This document shows positions 40,106 to 49,722 of a stretch of DNA of 64,000 bases, one piece after another. The stretch comes from Magnetococcales bacterium (GTDB taxonomy: Bacteria > Pseudomonadota > Magnetococcia > Magnetococcales > UBA8363), in the NCBI GenBank assembly GCA_002753515.1, contig PEAK01000007.1, positions 1 to 64,000 of the forward strand, in the 5' to 3' direction. Under the pieces are notes generated by a model that saw only the letters and a program-made list of their open reading frames with translations, was not told where the DNA came from and did no database searches. Each line of letters starts with the position of its first letter. The first letter of the stretch is position 1. The translations under genes were made by a program, and so were the position numbers.

Positions 40106-41431
40106 TCATCCCTCCAGGGACAGGAGCAACGGTTCTTCCAAGGCTTCGCAGAGAAAACGCAAAAAGCGGGCACCGTCCGCCCCGTCAATCACCCGATGGT
40201 CGAAGGAGAGCGACAGCGGTAACATCAATCGCGGCTGAAAGCCGCCGTCGATGAAGACGGCTTCAAGCACGCCCTTGGCCATGCCCAGGATCGCCACTTC
40301 GGGATAGTTGATGATGGGGGTGAACCCGGTGGCACCGATGCCCCCCAGGTTGGACACGGTGAAGCTTCCCCCCTGCATCTCCTCCAAAGGTGTTTTCCCC
40401 TCCCGCGCCGTTGCCGACAGGGTGGTCAAGGCCACCGCCAATTGGCTGATGTTTTGCCGATCCACATCGCGAATGACCGGTACGATGAGACCACGCGGGG
40501 TATCCACCGCCACGCCGATATGGACGAACCGCTTCAGGATGATCTCCTCCGATGCCATGTCCACCGAGGCGTTGAACTGTGGGAACACTTTCAATGCCGT
40601 TGCCACCACCTTGAGCATGATGGCGGTCACGGACAATTTGCCACCCCTTTTTTGCACCCGGGGGGCCAACCGTTGCCGCACGGCTTCCAAGTGGGTGATA
40701 TCCGCCTTGTCGTGACACGTCACCTGGGGTACGGTATTCCAGGTGGCCGCCATATGTTGCGCCGTCGCCTTGCGCACATTCTTCATTTTTTCCCGACTGA
40801 CCGTCCCCCAACGCCCGAAATCGGGGAGCTGGGTGTGCATGGGCACCCGGCTATCGTTATAACCACCCGTGACCGCACGACTTTGATTCCGTTGTTTCAC
40901 GTGCGCCCGTACATCGGCGATGCTGATGCGTCCCCCGGGTCCGGTCCCGGTGATCTCACGAATATCCACCCCCAATTCCCGGGCTTCGCGACGAACCGAG
41001 GGGGCCGCCGGAACAGGGATTCCAGGGCGTGACGGCGGCAAGGCATCGCCTCCGGGGGGGGATGCAACCGGTGCCGGCAGCACCACCGGGGCCACCGGGG
41101 CCGGAGGCGCTGCCGCAACCACCGGGGCATCCGGCCGCAAAACAACCGGGGCGACAACAGGGGCAACCGGTGCCGAAGGTTTCGGTTCCACATCCCCCAT
41201 CACCGCGCGAAACAGCACCTGACCCACACTGACATGCTCACCGGGTTTGACCAGAACCTCCTGAATGGTCATGGCGCTTTCCGCCGGCACCTCGACCACC
41301 GCCTTGTTGGTTTCCACCTCCAACAACGGGGCACCGGGGGCAACCGTCATCCCCGGGGTCACCAAGACATGGACAACATCCCCCCCGGCAATGTTCTCCC
41401 CCAGATTGGGCAATTTGAATTCGGTATTCAT
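40106..41431 (-). CDS. aceF: Pyruvate dehydrogenase E2, dihydrolipoamide acetyltransferase
   Basis: 441 aa from ATG 41431, nine bases after AGGAG. One lipoyl domain (about 1-75, lipoylated Lys43 in ETNKAVVEV), then a Pro/Ala/Val-rich linker (about 78-150). The E1/E3-binding domain follows (SVRREARELGVDIREITGTG, about 150-185), then the catalytic domain to the end with SFDHRVIDGADGARF (catalytic His). It transfers acetyl from lipoamide to CoA. Many E. coli-type E2 proteins have two or three lipoyl domains; this one has one. Middle gene of the operon. Confidence 0.95.
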   Translation of the reverse strand: MNTEFKLPNLGENIAGGDVVHVLVTPGMTVAPGAPLLEVETNKAVVEVPAESAMTIQEVLVKPGEHVSVGQVLFRAVMGDVEPKPSAPVAPVVAPVVLRPDAPVVAAAPPAPVAPVVLPAPVASPPGGDALPPSRPGIPVPAAPSVRREARELGVDIREITGTGPGGRISIADVRAHVKQRNQSRAVTGGYNDSRVPMHTQLPDFGRWGTVSREKMKNVRKATAQHMAATWNTVPQVTCHDKADITHLEAVRQRLAPRVQKRGGKLSVTAIMLKVVATALKVFPQFNASVDMASEEIILKRFVHIGVAVDTPRGLIVPVIRDVDRQNISQLAVALTTLSATAREGKTPLEEMQGGSFTVSNLGGIGATGFTPIINYPEVAILGMAKGVLEAVFIDGGFQPRLMLPLSLSFDHRVIDGADGARFLRFLCEALEEPLLLSLEG

Positions 41432-41480
41432 GCGGGACATCTCCTGAAAATCCTGGCTTGTCGATGGTGATCCCAGCCGG

Positions 41481-44156
41481 TCAGCGTGTTACCGGATCGG
41501 GCCGGTCGGGATCGATGCCCAATTGCCGCATCGCCTGCGTCACCACCTCAACTCCCATTTCCCCGCGCCGGAACAAGGCGCTCAAAGCCGTCACAGTGAT
41601 GTATTTGACATCCACTTCAAAGAAATCACGTAAAGCGGGACGGGAATCACTGCGGCCAAAACCATCGGTCCCCAGGCTGATCAGGCCGTTGGGTACCCAC
41701 TGCGCCACCATGTCGGACAACACCCGCACATAATCGGTCGCAGCGATGACCGGACCGGCATGCCCCACCAAGCATCGGGTCAGGTAGGGCTGCCGTGGTG
41801 CCTCTTGGGGATGCAAGCGGTTGTAGCGTTCGACGGCCATGGCATCGCGATGCAAACATTTGTAACTGGTCACACTCCACACCGTGGCCGCCACATCATA
41901 TTCGGCCAACAATGCCTGAGCCGCCAACACCTCATTGATGACCGCGCCACTGCCAAAGAGTTGCACCTTGTGCGGCAACCCCGGATCGGGGGCGGGTCGG
42001 AACAGATACAATCCCCGTAAGATGCCCTCTTCCACCCCCTCGGGCATGGCCGGCTGCTGATAATTTTCGTTCATGACCGTGAGGTAATAATAAACATCTT
42101 CCCTGTTGACGACCATGCGTCGCAAGCCATCCTCGATGATCACCTCCAACTCGTAGGCAAAGGCGGGATCGTAGGCCATGAGGTTGGGAATGGGGAGGGC
42201 CAGGAGATGACTGTGCCCATCCTGATGTTGCAACCCTTCCCCCGCCAAGGTCGTGCGCCCGGCGGTCCCGCCGATGAGAAATCCCCGGGAACGCAAGTCG
42301 GCGGCGGCCCATGCCAGATCGCCAATCCGTTGAAAACCGAACATGGAGTAGTAGATGAAGAATGGGATCATGGTGAGGCCATGATTGGCGTAGGAGGTCC
42401 CGGCGGCGATGAAGGAACTCATGGCCCCCGCTTCGGTGATCCCCTCCTCCAAAATCTGCCCGTCCCGGGTCTCTTTGTAATAGAGCAAACTGTCGTGATC
42501 CACCGGTTCGTAAAGCTGTCCCGGATGCGAATAAATGCCGCATTGGCGGAACAATCCCTCCATGCCAAAGGTACGGGCCTCATCAGGGACGATGGGGGTG
42601 ATGCGCTTGCCCAAACCCGGGTCACGGAGGAGTTTGGACAAAATACGCACAAAAGCCATGGTCGTGGAAATCTGCCGTTCCCCCGATCCGGGACGGAATT
42701 CACCGAACACATCGGCACCCGGGAGGGGTAATTGTTCCTGTCCGGGGCGGCGGCTCGGAAGGAAACCACCCAATTTTTCCCGATGGGTCAACAGGTAGCG
42801 CATCTCCTGACTTTCGGGCAGCGGCTTGTAAAACGGCATGCCGGCCACCTCCTGATCCGATAAGGGCACCTGGAAGCGGGAGCGGAAATCGCGCAATTCC
42901 TCTTCGTTCAATTTTTTTTGCGAGTGGGTGATGTTTTTCCCCTCGCCCGCCGCCCCCAGACCATAGCCCTTGACGGTCATCGCCAACACCACCGAGGGTC
43001 GTCCCTTGTGTTCCACCGCCGCCTTGAACGCGGCATGGACCTTTTCCGGGTCGTGACCACCGCGATTCATCCGTTCCAATTGTTCATCGGAATGGTGCGC
43101 CACCATCTCCATCAATTGCGGGTGACCGCCGAAGACATGCTTGCGGATGAAAGCCCCCCCTTCCGCCGACAGTTTTTGATAATCCCCATCCACCAATTCC
43201 GACAAGCGTTTGATCAACAAACCATCCTGATCGCGGGCAAACAACGGATCCCAGTCGGAGCCCCAGATCACCTTGATGACGTTCCAACCGGCGCCACGGA
43301 AATCGGCTTCCAATTCTTGAATGATCTGGCCATTGCCGCGCACCGGCCCATCCAAACGTTGCAGGTTGCAATTGATGACGAAAATGAGATTGTCCAATTT
43401 TTCCCGGGCCGCCAAACTGATAGCCCCCAACGATTCCGGTTCGTCGGTTTCCCCATCGCCCAAAAAGGCCCACACTTTTCTTTCGGCGGTATTCTTCAGA
43501 TTGCGATCATTCAGATAGCGCATGAAGCGCGCCTGATAGATGGCCATGATGGGTCCCAATCCCATGGAGACCGTCGGAACCTGCCAGAAATCGGGCATGA
43601 GCCAGGGGTGCGGGTAGGAGGAGAGCCCCCCATTGGCATCCAATTCCCGGCGAAAATTGGCCAAATGCTGTTCGTTCAAACGCCCTTCCAGATAAGCCCG
43701 GGCGTAGATACCCGGTGTGGCATGGCCCTGAAAAAAGATTAAATCACCGCCGCTGGGGTGATCCGGTCCGCGGAAGAAATGGTTGAATCCCACCTCGTAC
43801 AGGGTGGCCGCCGAGGCATAGGTGGAAATATGACCACCGATACCCGCCTCATCGCGATTGGCCCGCACCACCATGGCCATGGCATTCCAGCGGATCAGGC
43901 TTTTGATGCGGCGCTCCAGGGCGCGATTGCCGGGAAAGGGGGGTTGTTTCCCGGGCTGGATGGTATTGACAAACGGGGTATTGGCGGAAAACGGGATCTC
44001 CACCCCCAGCATGGTGCCATGGGCCTGGAGGGTGTGCAACAATTCCACCACCCGATTGGCACCCTGGTGCTGAAACACATGGTCCAGGGATTCCCGCCAT
44101 TCCTGGTTTTCCAATTCCCACTCGTTGTTGACCGGATCGTCGTTCGGCTGCTGCAT
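41481..44156 (-). CDS. aceE: Pyruvate dehydrogenase E1, homodimeric type
   Basis: 891 aa, the normal AceE length. AAGGTGA before ATG. Thiamine diphosphate motif FLGDGETDEPES with NCNLQRLDGPVRGN about 30 residues later (about 230-275). ITEAGAMSSFIAAGTSYANHG (about 580-600) and IPFFIYYSMFGFQRIGDLAWAA (about 605-626) are the pyrimidine-binding region. It decarboxylates pyruvate and acetylates E2. First gene of the operon; 93 bp separate it from lnt upstream on the same strand. Confidence 0.96.
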   Translation of the reverse strand: MQQPNDDPVNNEWELENQEWRESLDHVFQHQGANRVVELLHTLQAHGTMLGVEIPFSANTPFVNTIQPGKQPPFPGNRALERRIKSLIRWNAMAMVVRANRDEAGIGGHISTYASAATLYEVGFNHFFRGPDHPSGGDLIFFQGHATPGIYARAYLEGRLNEQHLANFRRELDANGGLSSYPHPWLMPDFWQVPTVSMGLGPIMAIYQARFMRYLNDRNLKNTAERKVWAFLGDGETDEPESLGAISLAAREKLDNLIFVINCNLQRLDGPVRGNGQIIQELEADFRGAGWNVIKVIWGSDWDPLFARDQDGLLIKRLSELVDGDYQKLSAEGGAFIRKHVFGGHPQLMEMVAHHSDEQLERMNRGGHDPEKVHAAFKAAVEHKGRPSVVLAMTVKGYGLGAAGEGKNITHSQKKLNEEELRDFRSRFQVPLSDQEVAGMPFYKPLPESQEMRYLLTHREKLGGFLPSRRPGQEQLPLPGADVFGEFRPGSGERQISTTMAFVRILSKLLRDPGLGKRITPIVPDEARTFGMEGLFRQCGIYSHPGQLYEPVDHDSLLYYKETRDGQILEEGITEAGAMSSFIAAGTSYANHGLTMIPFFIYYSMFGFQRIGDLAWAAADLRSRGFLIGGTAGRTTLAGEGLQHQDGHSHLLALPIPNLMAYDPAFAYELEVIIEDGLRRMVVNREDVYYYLTVMNENYQQPAMPEGVEEGILRGLYLFRPAPDPGLPHKVQLFGSGAVINEVLAAQALLAEYDVAATVWSVTSYKCLHRDAMAVERYNRLHPQEAPRQPYLTRCLVGHAGPVIAATDYVRVLSDMVAQWVPNGLISLGTDGFGRSDSRPALRDFFEVDVKYITVTALSALFRRGEMGVEVVTQAMRQLGIDPDRPDPVTR

Positions 44157-44249
44157 GCCAAGTCACCTTTCGCGGTTGATGGTTGTGAGCAAAGGTTGCC
44201 AACCCTCGATGGACACAATAGCCCGAGTTCCATCATTGCGAAAGATCAA

Positions 44250-45833
44250 TCAAGCACCCTTGGACATTCGTCCCGGGAACCAGGCCAGCGCAACCATGAG
44301 CAGCCACACGCCAATCCACCATGGTTCGGACCTTTGAAAAAAGCTCATGCCAGAGCCTTGCGGAACCGTGACGATCAAGGTACCCGCTTCATTGGGATGA
44401 ATACGACCCAACTCGCGACCCAGTTGGTCAAAAGCCGCTGAAATCCCGGTATTGGCGACACGGATCATGGGGATGCGGTTTTCCACGGCGCGCAATTGGG
44501 CCATGGCCAAATGTTGCGGTTTGGCCGCCTCGCCAAACCAGGCATCATTGGTGACGTTCACCAACCAGCGCGCCTGCGCCAGAGCCAATGCCCGCACTTC
44601 ATGGGGAAAAATGGTTTCGTAACAGACCAATCCCCCTATGGCACCGTGTTCCCACGGCATGGGAACCGCACCGGGACCACGGGAAAAATCTTCGCTGCCA
44701 TACGTGATCTTTTTGATAAAAGAAGGCATATACTGGCGAAATGGCACGAATTCCCCGAAAGGAACGAGATGGTATTTATCATAACGTCGGTTGAGGTCCC
44801 CCGTGGCATCCAGCAGCACCATGCTGTTGTAGAACAACCATTTACCCTCCCTTTCCCCATCCCTGTCCGCCATGGGGGCACCCGTCAGGACGGGGGCACC
44901 GAGGCGTTGGCTCAAGGTTTGAATCTGTTTCAAATTTTCCGGTGATGCCTGAATGAAGAAGGCGATGGCCGTTTCGGGCCAGACAATGAGATCCACGGGT
45001 TCGTTGATGCCGCCGCTCAGCCCCAAATATTTGATGAATCCCTCTTCCCGGAATTTGGGATCCCATTTTTTCGACTGTTCCACATTGCCCTGCACCAAAG
45101 CCACCTTCAAGGGTCTCGCCCCGGCATCCCGGTGTTGCAACGCCGCCAATTCGGCGCTACGCCATGTCCCGTAGCCCGCCGCCAGCGCCAAGGAACACAG
45201 CAGCAACACCCCCCCCGCGATCACCGGGTACCGCGCGAAACGTCGGAGCCAGACCCACGCCAGGAGGGATGCGGGAAACACCATCAGCCAGGACAACAAC
45301 CACACACCCCCCAGATCGGCCACCTGCACGATCCCTTCCCGATCGCTCCAGGCGTAGCCGGCCAGATTCCAGGGGAAGCCGGTGAACAGATGGCTGCGCA
45401 ACCATTCGCCGATCACCCAAAGGGCGGGTGCCACCAGGGGCAACAGCCCGGGCCGCGGGGCGCATCGGCGCAACAAACCACCGAACAACGCGGTGTACAT
45501 CGCCATGGTCGCCGCCAACAACAGCAATATCAACAGGGAAAGACCCATCCACAAATCGCCGTAACGATGCAGGCTGGTCAAAAGCCAGGAGAAACCGAAA
45601 CTGAAGTGTCCCAGGCCAAAGAAAAAGCCGAGCCAAGCACCCCGTTTCCAGGATTCCCGGGAAACGAGAACGATCAGCACGGCCAATCCCAGTATCATGA
45701 GGACTTGTTGGTGATACGGCGGCAATCCCAGAACGGCAACCGCTCCCGCACAAAAGGAGCCGAACTCCAAGCGCCAACGGCTCCAGGAGCGGGATGAAAA
45801 ACCGTCGCGCAATGTGGAAATCCATTTATTCAT
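44250..45833 (-). CDS. lnt: Apolipoprotein N-acyltransferase
   Basis: 527 aa. Six or seven membrane segments in residues 25-215 are followed by the periplasmic nitrilase-like domain. The triad is seen as Glu in VDLIVWPETAIAFF (about 285), Lys in YDKYHLVPFGEFVPF (about 352) and Cys in IGGLVCYETIFP (about 405). It adds the third acyl chain to lipoproteins. The start codon lies inside the end of ybeY (8-bp overlap), so the two are coupled. Confidence 0.95.
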   Translation of the reverse strand: MNKWISTLRDGFSSRSWSRWRLEFGSFCAGAVAVLGLPPYHQQVLMILGLAVLIVLVSRESWKRGAWLGFFFGLGHFSFGFSWLLTSLHRYGDLWMGLSLLILLLLAATMAMYTALFGGLLRRCAPRPGLLPLVAPALWVIGEWLRSHLFTGFPWNLAGYAWSDREGIVQVADLGGVWLLSWLMVFPASLLAWVWLRRFARYPVIAGGVLLLCSLALAAGYGTWRSAELAALQHRDAGARPLKVALVQGNVEQSKKWDPKFREEGFIKYLGLSGGINEPVDLIVWPETAIAFFIQASPENLKQIQTLSQRLGAPVLTGAPMADRDGEREGKWLFYNSMVLLDATGDLNRRYDKYHLVPFGEFVPFRQYMPSFIKKITYGSEDFSRGPGAVPMPWEHGAIGGLVCYETIFPHEVRALALAQARWLVNVTNDAWFGEAAKPQHLAMAQLRAVENRIPMIRVANTGISAAFDQLGRELGRIHPNEAGTLIVTVPQGSGMSFFQRSEPWWIGVWLLMVALAWFPGRMSKGA

Positions 45834-46296
45834 AGGGATTGGCGATCCCGAGACGGGAGAGAATGGCGATTTCCAGGTTTTCCTGCCTCAAGGCATCTCC
45901 GGCGGATCGTTCATGATCGTAGCCGGCCAAGTGCAGGATACCATGGACCACGAGATGGTTGAGATGGTCGGTGAACGTTTTCCCCTGCTCCCGGGCCTCC
46001 CGGACAACCGTTTCGTAAGCCACGACCAGGTCGCCCAACAACAGGGATTGACCCGGGGGCCGCGAATCCGGGGCATCATCGTGCATGGCGAAGGAAAGGA
46101 TGTTGGTCGGTCGGTCCATACCACGGTATTGATCATTCAATTCCCGAACCTCGGCATCGTCGGTGAGCCTTATGCCCACCTCCACATCCTCGACCCCCCC
46201 CAGATGATCCAGGGCGATCAGGGCCACATGCCGCACCATTTTTTTAACTTTTGGCCACTGCGATTGCACCCGATCGACCCGAACCGTTGCCTTCAC
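45826..46296 (-). CDS. ybeY: Endoribonuclease YbeY
   Basis: 156 aa if started at the GTG at 46296, which has GGGAGGG eight bases upstream; the ORF continues to an ATG at 46341. The zinc site HLVVHGILHLAGYDHE (HxxxHxxLHLxGYDH) is complete. Further N-terminal are the substrate motifs DDAEVRELNDQYRGMDRPTNILSF (split). It matures 16S rRNA and takes part in ribosome quality control. Overlaps the end of the pgpH-like gene by about 50 bp and lnt by 8 bp. Confidence 0.92.
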   Translation of the reverse strand: MKATVRVDRVQSQWPKVKKMVRHVALIALDHLGGVEDVEVGIRLTDDAEVRELNDQYRGMDRPTNILSFAMHDDAPDSRPPGQSLLLGDLVVAYETVVREAREQGKTFTDHLNHLVVHGILHLAGYDHERSAGDALRQENLEIAILSRLGIANPYE

Positions 46297-48577
46297 GACG
46301 CAATCCCTCCCTGCGCGGTCTGATTTGATTGGGATATTCAATGCGATGATGATAAAATCCCAGGGTCAGTACGCGAATGAACGCCTCTTCGATCAAAGCG
46401 ATCTCTTTCAGGTTCAAACCGCACATGTCCAGTTGGTCATCGTTGATCTTATCGGCCACTAACCGCCGAACCAGGGCCTGGATCTGGGACGAGGAGGGAT
46501 TGCGCAACGTCCGCGCCGCCGCCTCCACGGAATCGGCCAACATGATGATCCCCGCCTCTTTGGACTGGGGCTTCGGACCCGGGTAACGAAATTCCTCCGC
46601 AGTGATATACTCCCCTTTTTTGGCCGCCTGATTGATCGCCTTGTTGAAAAAATATTGCAACAATGACGTACCATGGTGCGTCAGAATGGCTTCGATGATC
46701 GGCCCGCCGAGTTTGTGGGTTTTGGCCAATTCCTGACCATCCTTGACGTGGGCCATGATCACCTTGGCCGACATCGAGGGCAACAGGTGGTCGTGTCGAT
46801 TCTCCCCCGATTGATTTTCCACGAAATAATTGGGTTTGGTCATCTTGCCGATGTCGTGATACAACGCCATGACGCGTGCCATCAATGGGTTGGCATTGAT
46901 GTTCTCCGCAGCCGCCTCCGCCAGATTACCCATCATCACCGAATGATGGTAGGTACCGGGACTGCGCAACGACAACTCCTTGAGCAACGGGTGATCCCCG
47001 CTCGCCAGCTCCAACAGTTTGGAATCGGTGGTGACGTTGAACACCGACTCCAACAGCGGTATCAGCGCCAATCCCCACAATCCCATCAACAAGCCGCTGG
47101 TCATGGCCATGAACATGCCGATGATCCAGTCGAAACCGGGTTTGTTGCCGCTCAGGAGCTCGACAACGGGCATGGTGACCATTTGCGCCAAACCCACCCA
47201 TACCCCGGCGAACAGGGTGTCGAAGCGACGCCGACTGGTACGTAATTTGGCACCGCCCACCAGGGAACCGACCATGTAATAACAAAACAATGGCAGGCCG
47301 CCGCCAGCCGACAAGGCTTCGAGAAACGACAATATGATGCCGATGATGATCGCCCCACCCGGAGTTCCCGCCCGCGCCCCCACCGTCAGGGAGGCCAGCG
47401 CCGACGCCAGGGCCACATGGGGCAAATAGACCACCATATGCGTTGGCAGACCCAATATTTCCATGATCCCCTGGCCCATGGTCAGGGTAATGGTACTGAT
47501 GAAGGAGGTCCCGAGAAGAATGGCCGTCAACATGTACACGGTCTGCTTGTCTTTGGGAAAAGCCACCGACGTGATCATGAGGAACCATCGGCTCAACAGG
47601 AGCAGAATGCCCAGGATAACCGCCAAACCGATGAACTTCATCACTTTGGCACCGGTCCACTGGCTGCGGTTCAAGGCTTCGACTTTCAGTCGCGCCGCCT
47701 CGCTGACCACTTCGCCCTCACGGACGACCATCTGCCCCCGTTTGGCTTGAAAAAACACCGTGTCAATCTTGTCGAAAGCCTGTTGCCGCTTCAAGCGGGT
47801 TTCGGCCAGGTTCAGCACCAGATTGGGACGAATCATCGCCCGGGACTCGCGCAACAACCATTCCTGGACCTCGCGGGGATAGTGATCCAAATGTTTGCGA
47901 ATCGACTCCCCCAACAACCAGCGCATACCATTCAAGTCAATGGGTTTATCCCAATCCTTACCCTTGCGCTCCTTGCCATCGACAATGGAATAGATAATCG
48001 AAGGCATGTCACGCAAATCTTTGAGAGTTTCCGGGCCGCTCACCACCGTCTGATTGCGCAACTCCCCCAACCATTCGGCTACCTTGCGCGACAGCGTTGG
48101 CAGGGAATCCAGACCGAGCAGCAATTGCACCACCCGGGGGGAGATCTCCTCCTCCAACCTCAGGGAGAAATCCTCCGTCACCGTGGTTACGTTCAACTGA
48201 TTGCCCTGTTCCTTGCGCACCACCTCCAACCAGTCCAAGGCATCGTTGATCTGTCGGATGACCGGATCCATCATCCCGCCATCCCAGTCATAAATGGCAG
48301 GTACCGCCTGCGCTGCGGCCTGACGCAACTTCAAGGTGGTCTCCTTGTCCTCCACCAGGAGATCCCGGTCAGCCTTGATATTTTTTTGCGCGATTTCCCC
48401 CACCTCCGGCAGATACTGCAATTTCATGACCACAGGGGAATTGATAATGGTCAGCACATGGACATACAGCACGAACATCACAGCATACAAAACCAGCTGG
48501 GGAGAAATGCGTTTTTTACTCTCCTGCTGCGGCTTTTGCATCACCTTGCTGATCGTTTTTTCCCGGGTTTCGGCCAT
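46244..48577 (-). CDS. 7TM-HD domain phosphohydrolase, PgpH-like
   Basis: 777 aa. N-terminal membrane segment (about 28-46), extracytoplasmic 7TMR-HDED domain (about 50-310), seven membrane segments (about 310-510), then an HD domain with HHSVMMGNLAEAAA, ALYHDIGKMTKPNYF (HD pair about 562) and ILTHHGTSLLQYFF. PgpH of Listeria hydrolyses c-di-AMP (known); activity in this lineage is not established. It lies between phoH and ybeY, the order best known from Firmicutes (phoH-yqfF-ybeY). Gene starts 3 bp after the phoH stop. Confidence 0.9.
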   Translation of the reverse strand: MAETREKTISKVMQKPQQESKKRISPQLVLYAVMFVLYVHVLTIINSPVVMKLQYLPEVGEIAQKNIKADRDLLVEDKETTLKLRQAAAQAVPAIYDWDGGMMDPVIRQINDALDWLEVVRKEQGNQLNVTTVTEDFSLRLEEEISPRVVQLLLGLDSLPTLSRKVAEWLGELRNQTVVSGPETLKDLRDMPSIIYSIVDGKERKGKDWDKPIDLNGMRWLLGESIRKHLDHYPREVQEWLLRESRAMIRPNLVLNLAETRLKRQQAFDKIDTVFFQAKRGQMVVREGEVVSEAARLKVEALNRSQWTGAKVMKFIGLAVILGILLLLSRWFLMITSVAFPKDKQTVYMLTAILLGTSFISTITLTMGQGIMEILGLPTHMVVYLPHVALASALASLTVGARAGTPGGAIIIGIILSFLEALSAGGGLPLFCYYMVGSLVGGAKLRTSRRRFDTLFAGVWVGLAQMVTMPVVELLSGNKPGFDWIIGMFMAMTSGLLMGLWGLALIPLLESVFNVTTDSKLLELASGDHPLLKELSLRSPGTYHHSVMMGNLAEAAAENINANPLMARVMALYHDIGKMTKPNYFVENQSGENRHDHLLPSMSAKVIMAHVKDGQELAKTHKLGGPIIEAILTHHGTSLLQYFFNKAINQAAKKGEYITAEEFRYPGPKPQSKEAGIIMLADSVEAAARTLRNPSSSQIQALVRRLVADKINDDQLDMCGLNLKEIALIEEAFIRVLTLGFYHHRIEYPNQIRPRREGLRREGNGSGRSGAIAVAKS

Positions 48578-48580
48578 GGT

Positions 48581-49585
48581 CTATATCGATCCCTTCTCTT
48601 TCCGCTGCCGCCCGCCGCCTGCTTGTTCATAAGCCGCGACAATGCGCCGGACCAGCGGATGCCGTACGACATCCTGATCGGAAAAATGGACCCACTCGAT
48701 CCCCTTGACACGTTTCAATGTATCCATGGCATCAATCAATCCAGACCGCGTTCCCCTGGGCAGGTCGATCTGGGTTGCATCACCACAGACCACCGTACGT
48801 GAACCCGCGCCCAATCGGGTCAAAAACATTTTCATCTGCTCGGGAGTGACGTTTTGCGCCTCATCCAGGATGATGAAGGCATCATCCAATGTTCGCCCGC
48901 GCATATAAGCCAATGGTGCCACCTCCAGGGCGTTGCGGGCCAACATTTTTTCAATCCTGTCCGCACCCAACATGTCCTGAAGGGCATCAAACAACGGTCG
49001 CAGGTAAGGATCGATTTTGGCCTGCAAATCCCCCGGGAGGAATCCCAATCTCTCCCCCGCCTCAACCGCCGGCCGGGTCAAAATAATCCTGGATGCGGAA
49101 CCCTCCTGGTATCCCGCAACCGCACTGGCCACCGCCAGATAGGTCTTTCCCGTTCCGGCGGGACCGATGCCAAACGTCAATTCGGAACGAAGTAAACTCT
49201 GGATGTAATCGGCTTGCCTGGGGGTCCGGGGTTGAATCACCTTTTTCGGCGTCCTGATCACGTTGCCGGGGGCGAACATCCCCTCCAGACCGGTTTCTTC
49301 ACGCAATGCCCGAATACCCGCCTCGATGCTTTGCTGGTCCACGTGTTGGCCCCTTTTCAATGAATCGTAGAGGGTTTCCAAAAGTGTCCTGACCCTTCCC
49401 GCCTGATCCTCGGAAGCAGTGATGATCACACTGTTACCCAATGGATGGAGTTGGATATTCAACTGCTCTTCCATCACTTTCAGATGGACATCCAACTCCC
49501 CGAACAGCGATGCGGCCAACCGATTGTCGGGAAATTCCACGACCTGGGGACGCATACCGGCGGAAAAACAATCATCCCTGTCCAT
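48581..49585 (-). CDS. phoH: PhoH-family ATPase (YbeZ type)
   Basis: 334 aa from ATG 49585; GGTGA eight bases upstream; longer and shorter starts exist (49636, 49555). A KH-like N-terminal part (about 10-100) is followed by the PhoH P-loop domain: GIGPAGTGKTYLAVA (about 138-152), TRPAVEAGERLGFLPGD, Walker B FIILDEAQN (about 238) and CGDATQIDLPRG. YbeZ works with YbeY in rRNA processing, which fits the neighbourhood. Confidence 0.92.
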   Translation of the reverse strand: MDRDDCFSAGMRPQVVEFPDNRLAASLFGELDVHLKVMEEQLNIQLHPLGNSVIITASEDQAGRVRTLLETLYDSLKRGQHVDQQSIEAGIRALREETGLEGMFAPGNVIRTPKKVIQPRTPRQADYIQSLLRSELTFGIGPAGTGKTYLAVASAVAGYQEGSASRIILTRPAVEAGERLGFLPGDLQAKIDPYLRPLFDALQDMLGADRIEKMLARNALEVAPLAYMRGRTLDDAFIILDEAQNVTPEQMKMFLTRLGAGSRTVVCGDATQIDLPRGTRSGLIDAMDTLKRVKGIEWVHFSDQDVVRHPLVRRIVAAYEQAGGGRQRKEKGSI

Positions 49586-49722
49586 TGAGCAGATCACCAT
49601 GCATACCGTTACGGTTATCCGTCGCTGCAACTTCAATTAAAAATGCGCACCACCCCGCCTCTCCCGTCACCGATCCCACGGCAAGGTTACCATCCCATTG
49701 TCGTCAGCCCGGGAATCATCCC

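Noticed and set aside
47417-48802. 461-codon plus-strand ORF across pgpH and phoH
   Set aside because: Antisense to two well supported genes; no ribosome site; composition rich in His and Gln typical of a shadow frame.
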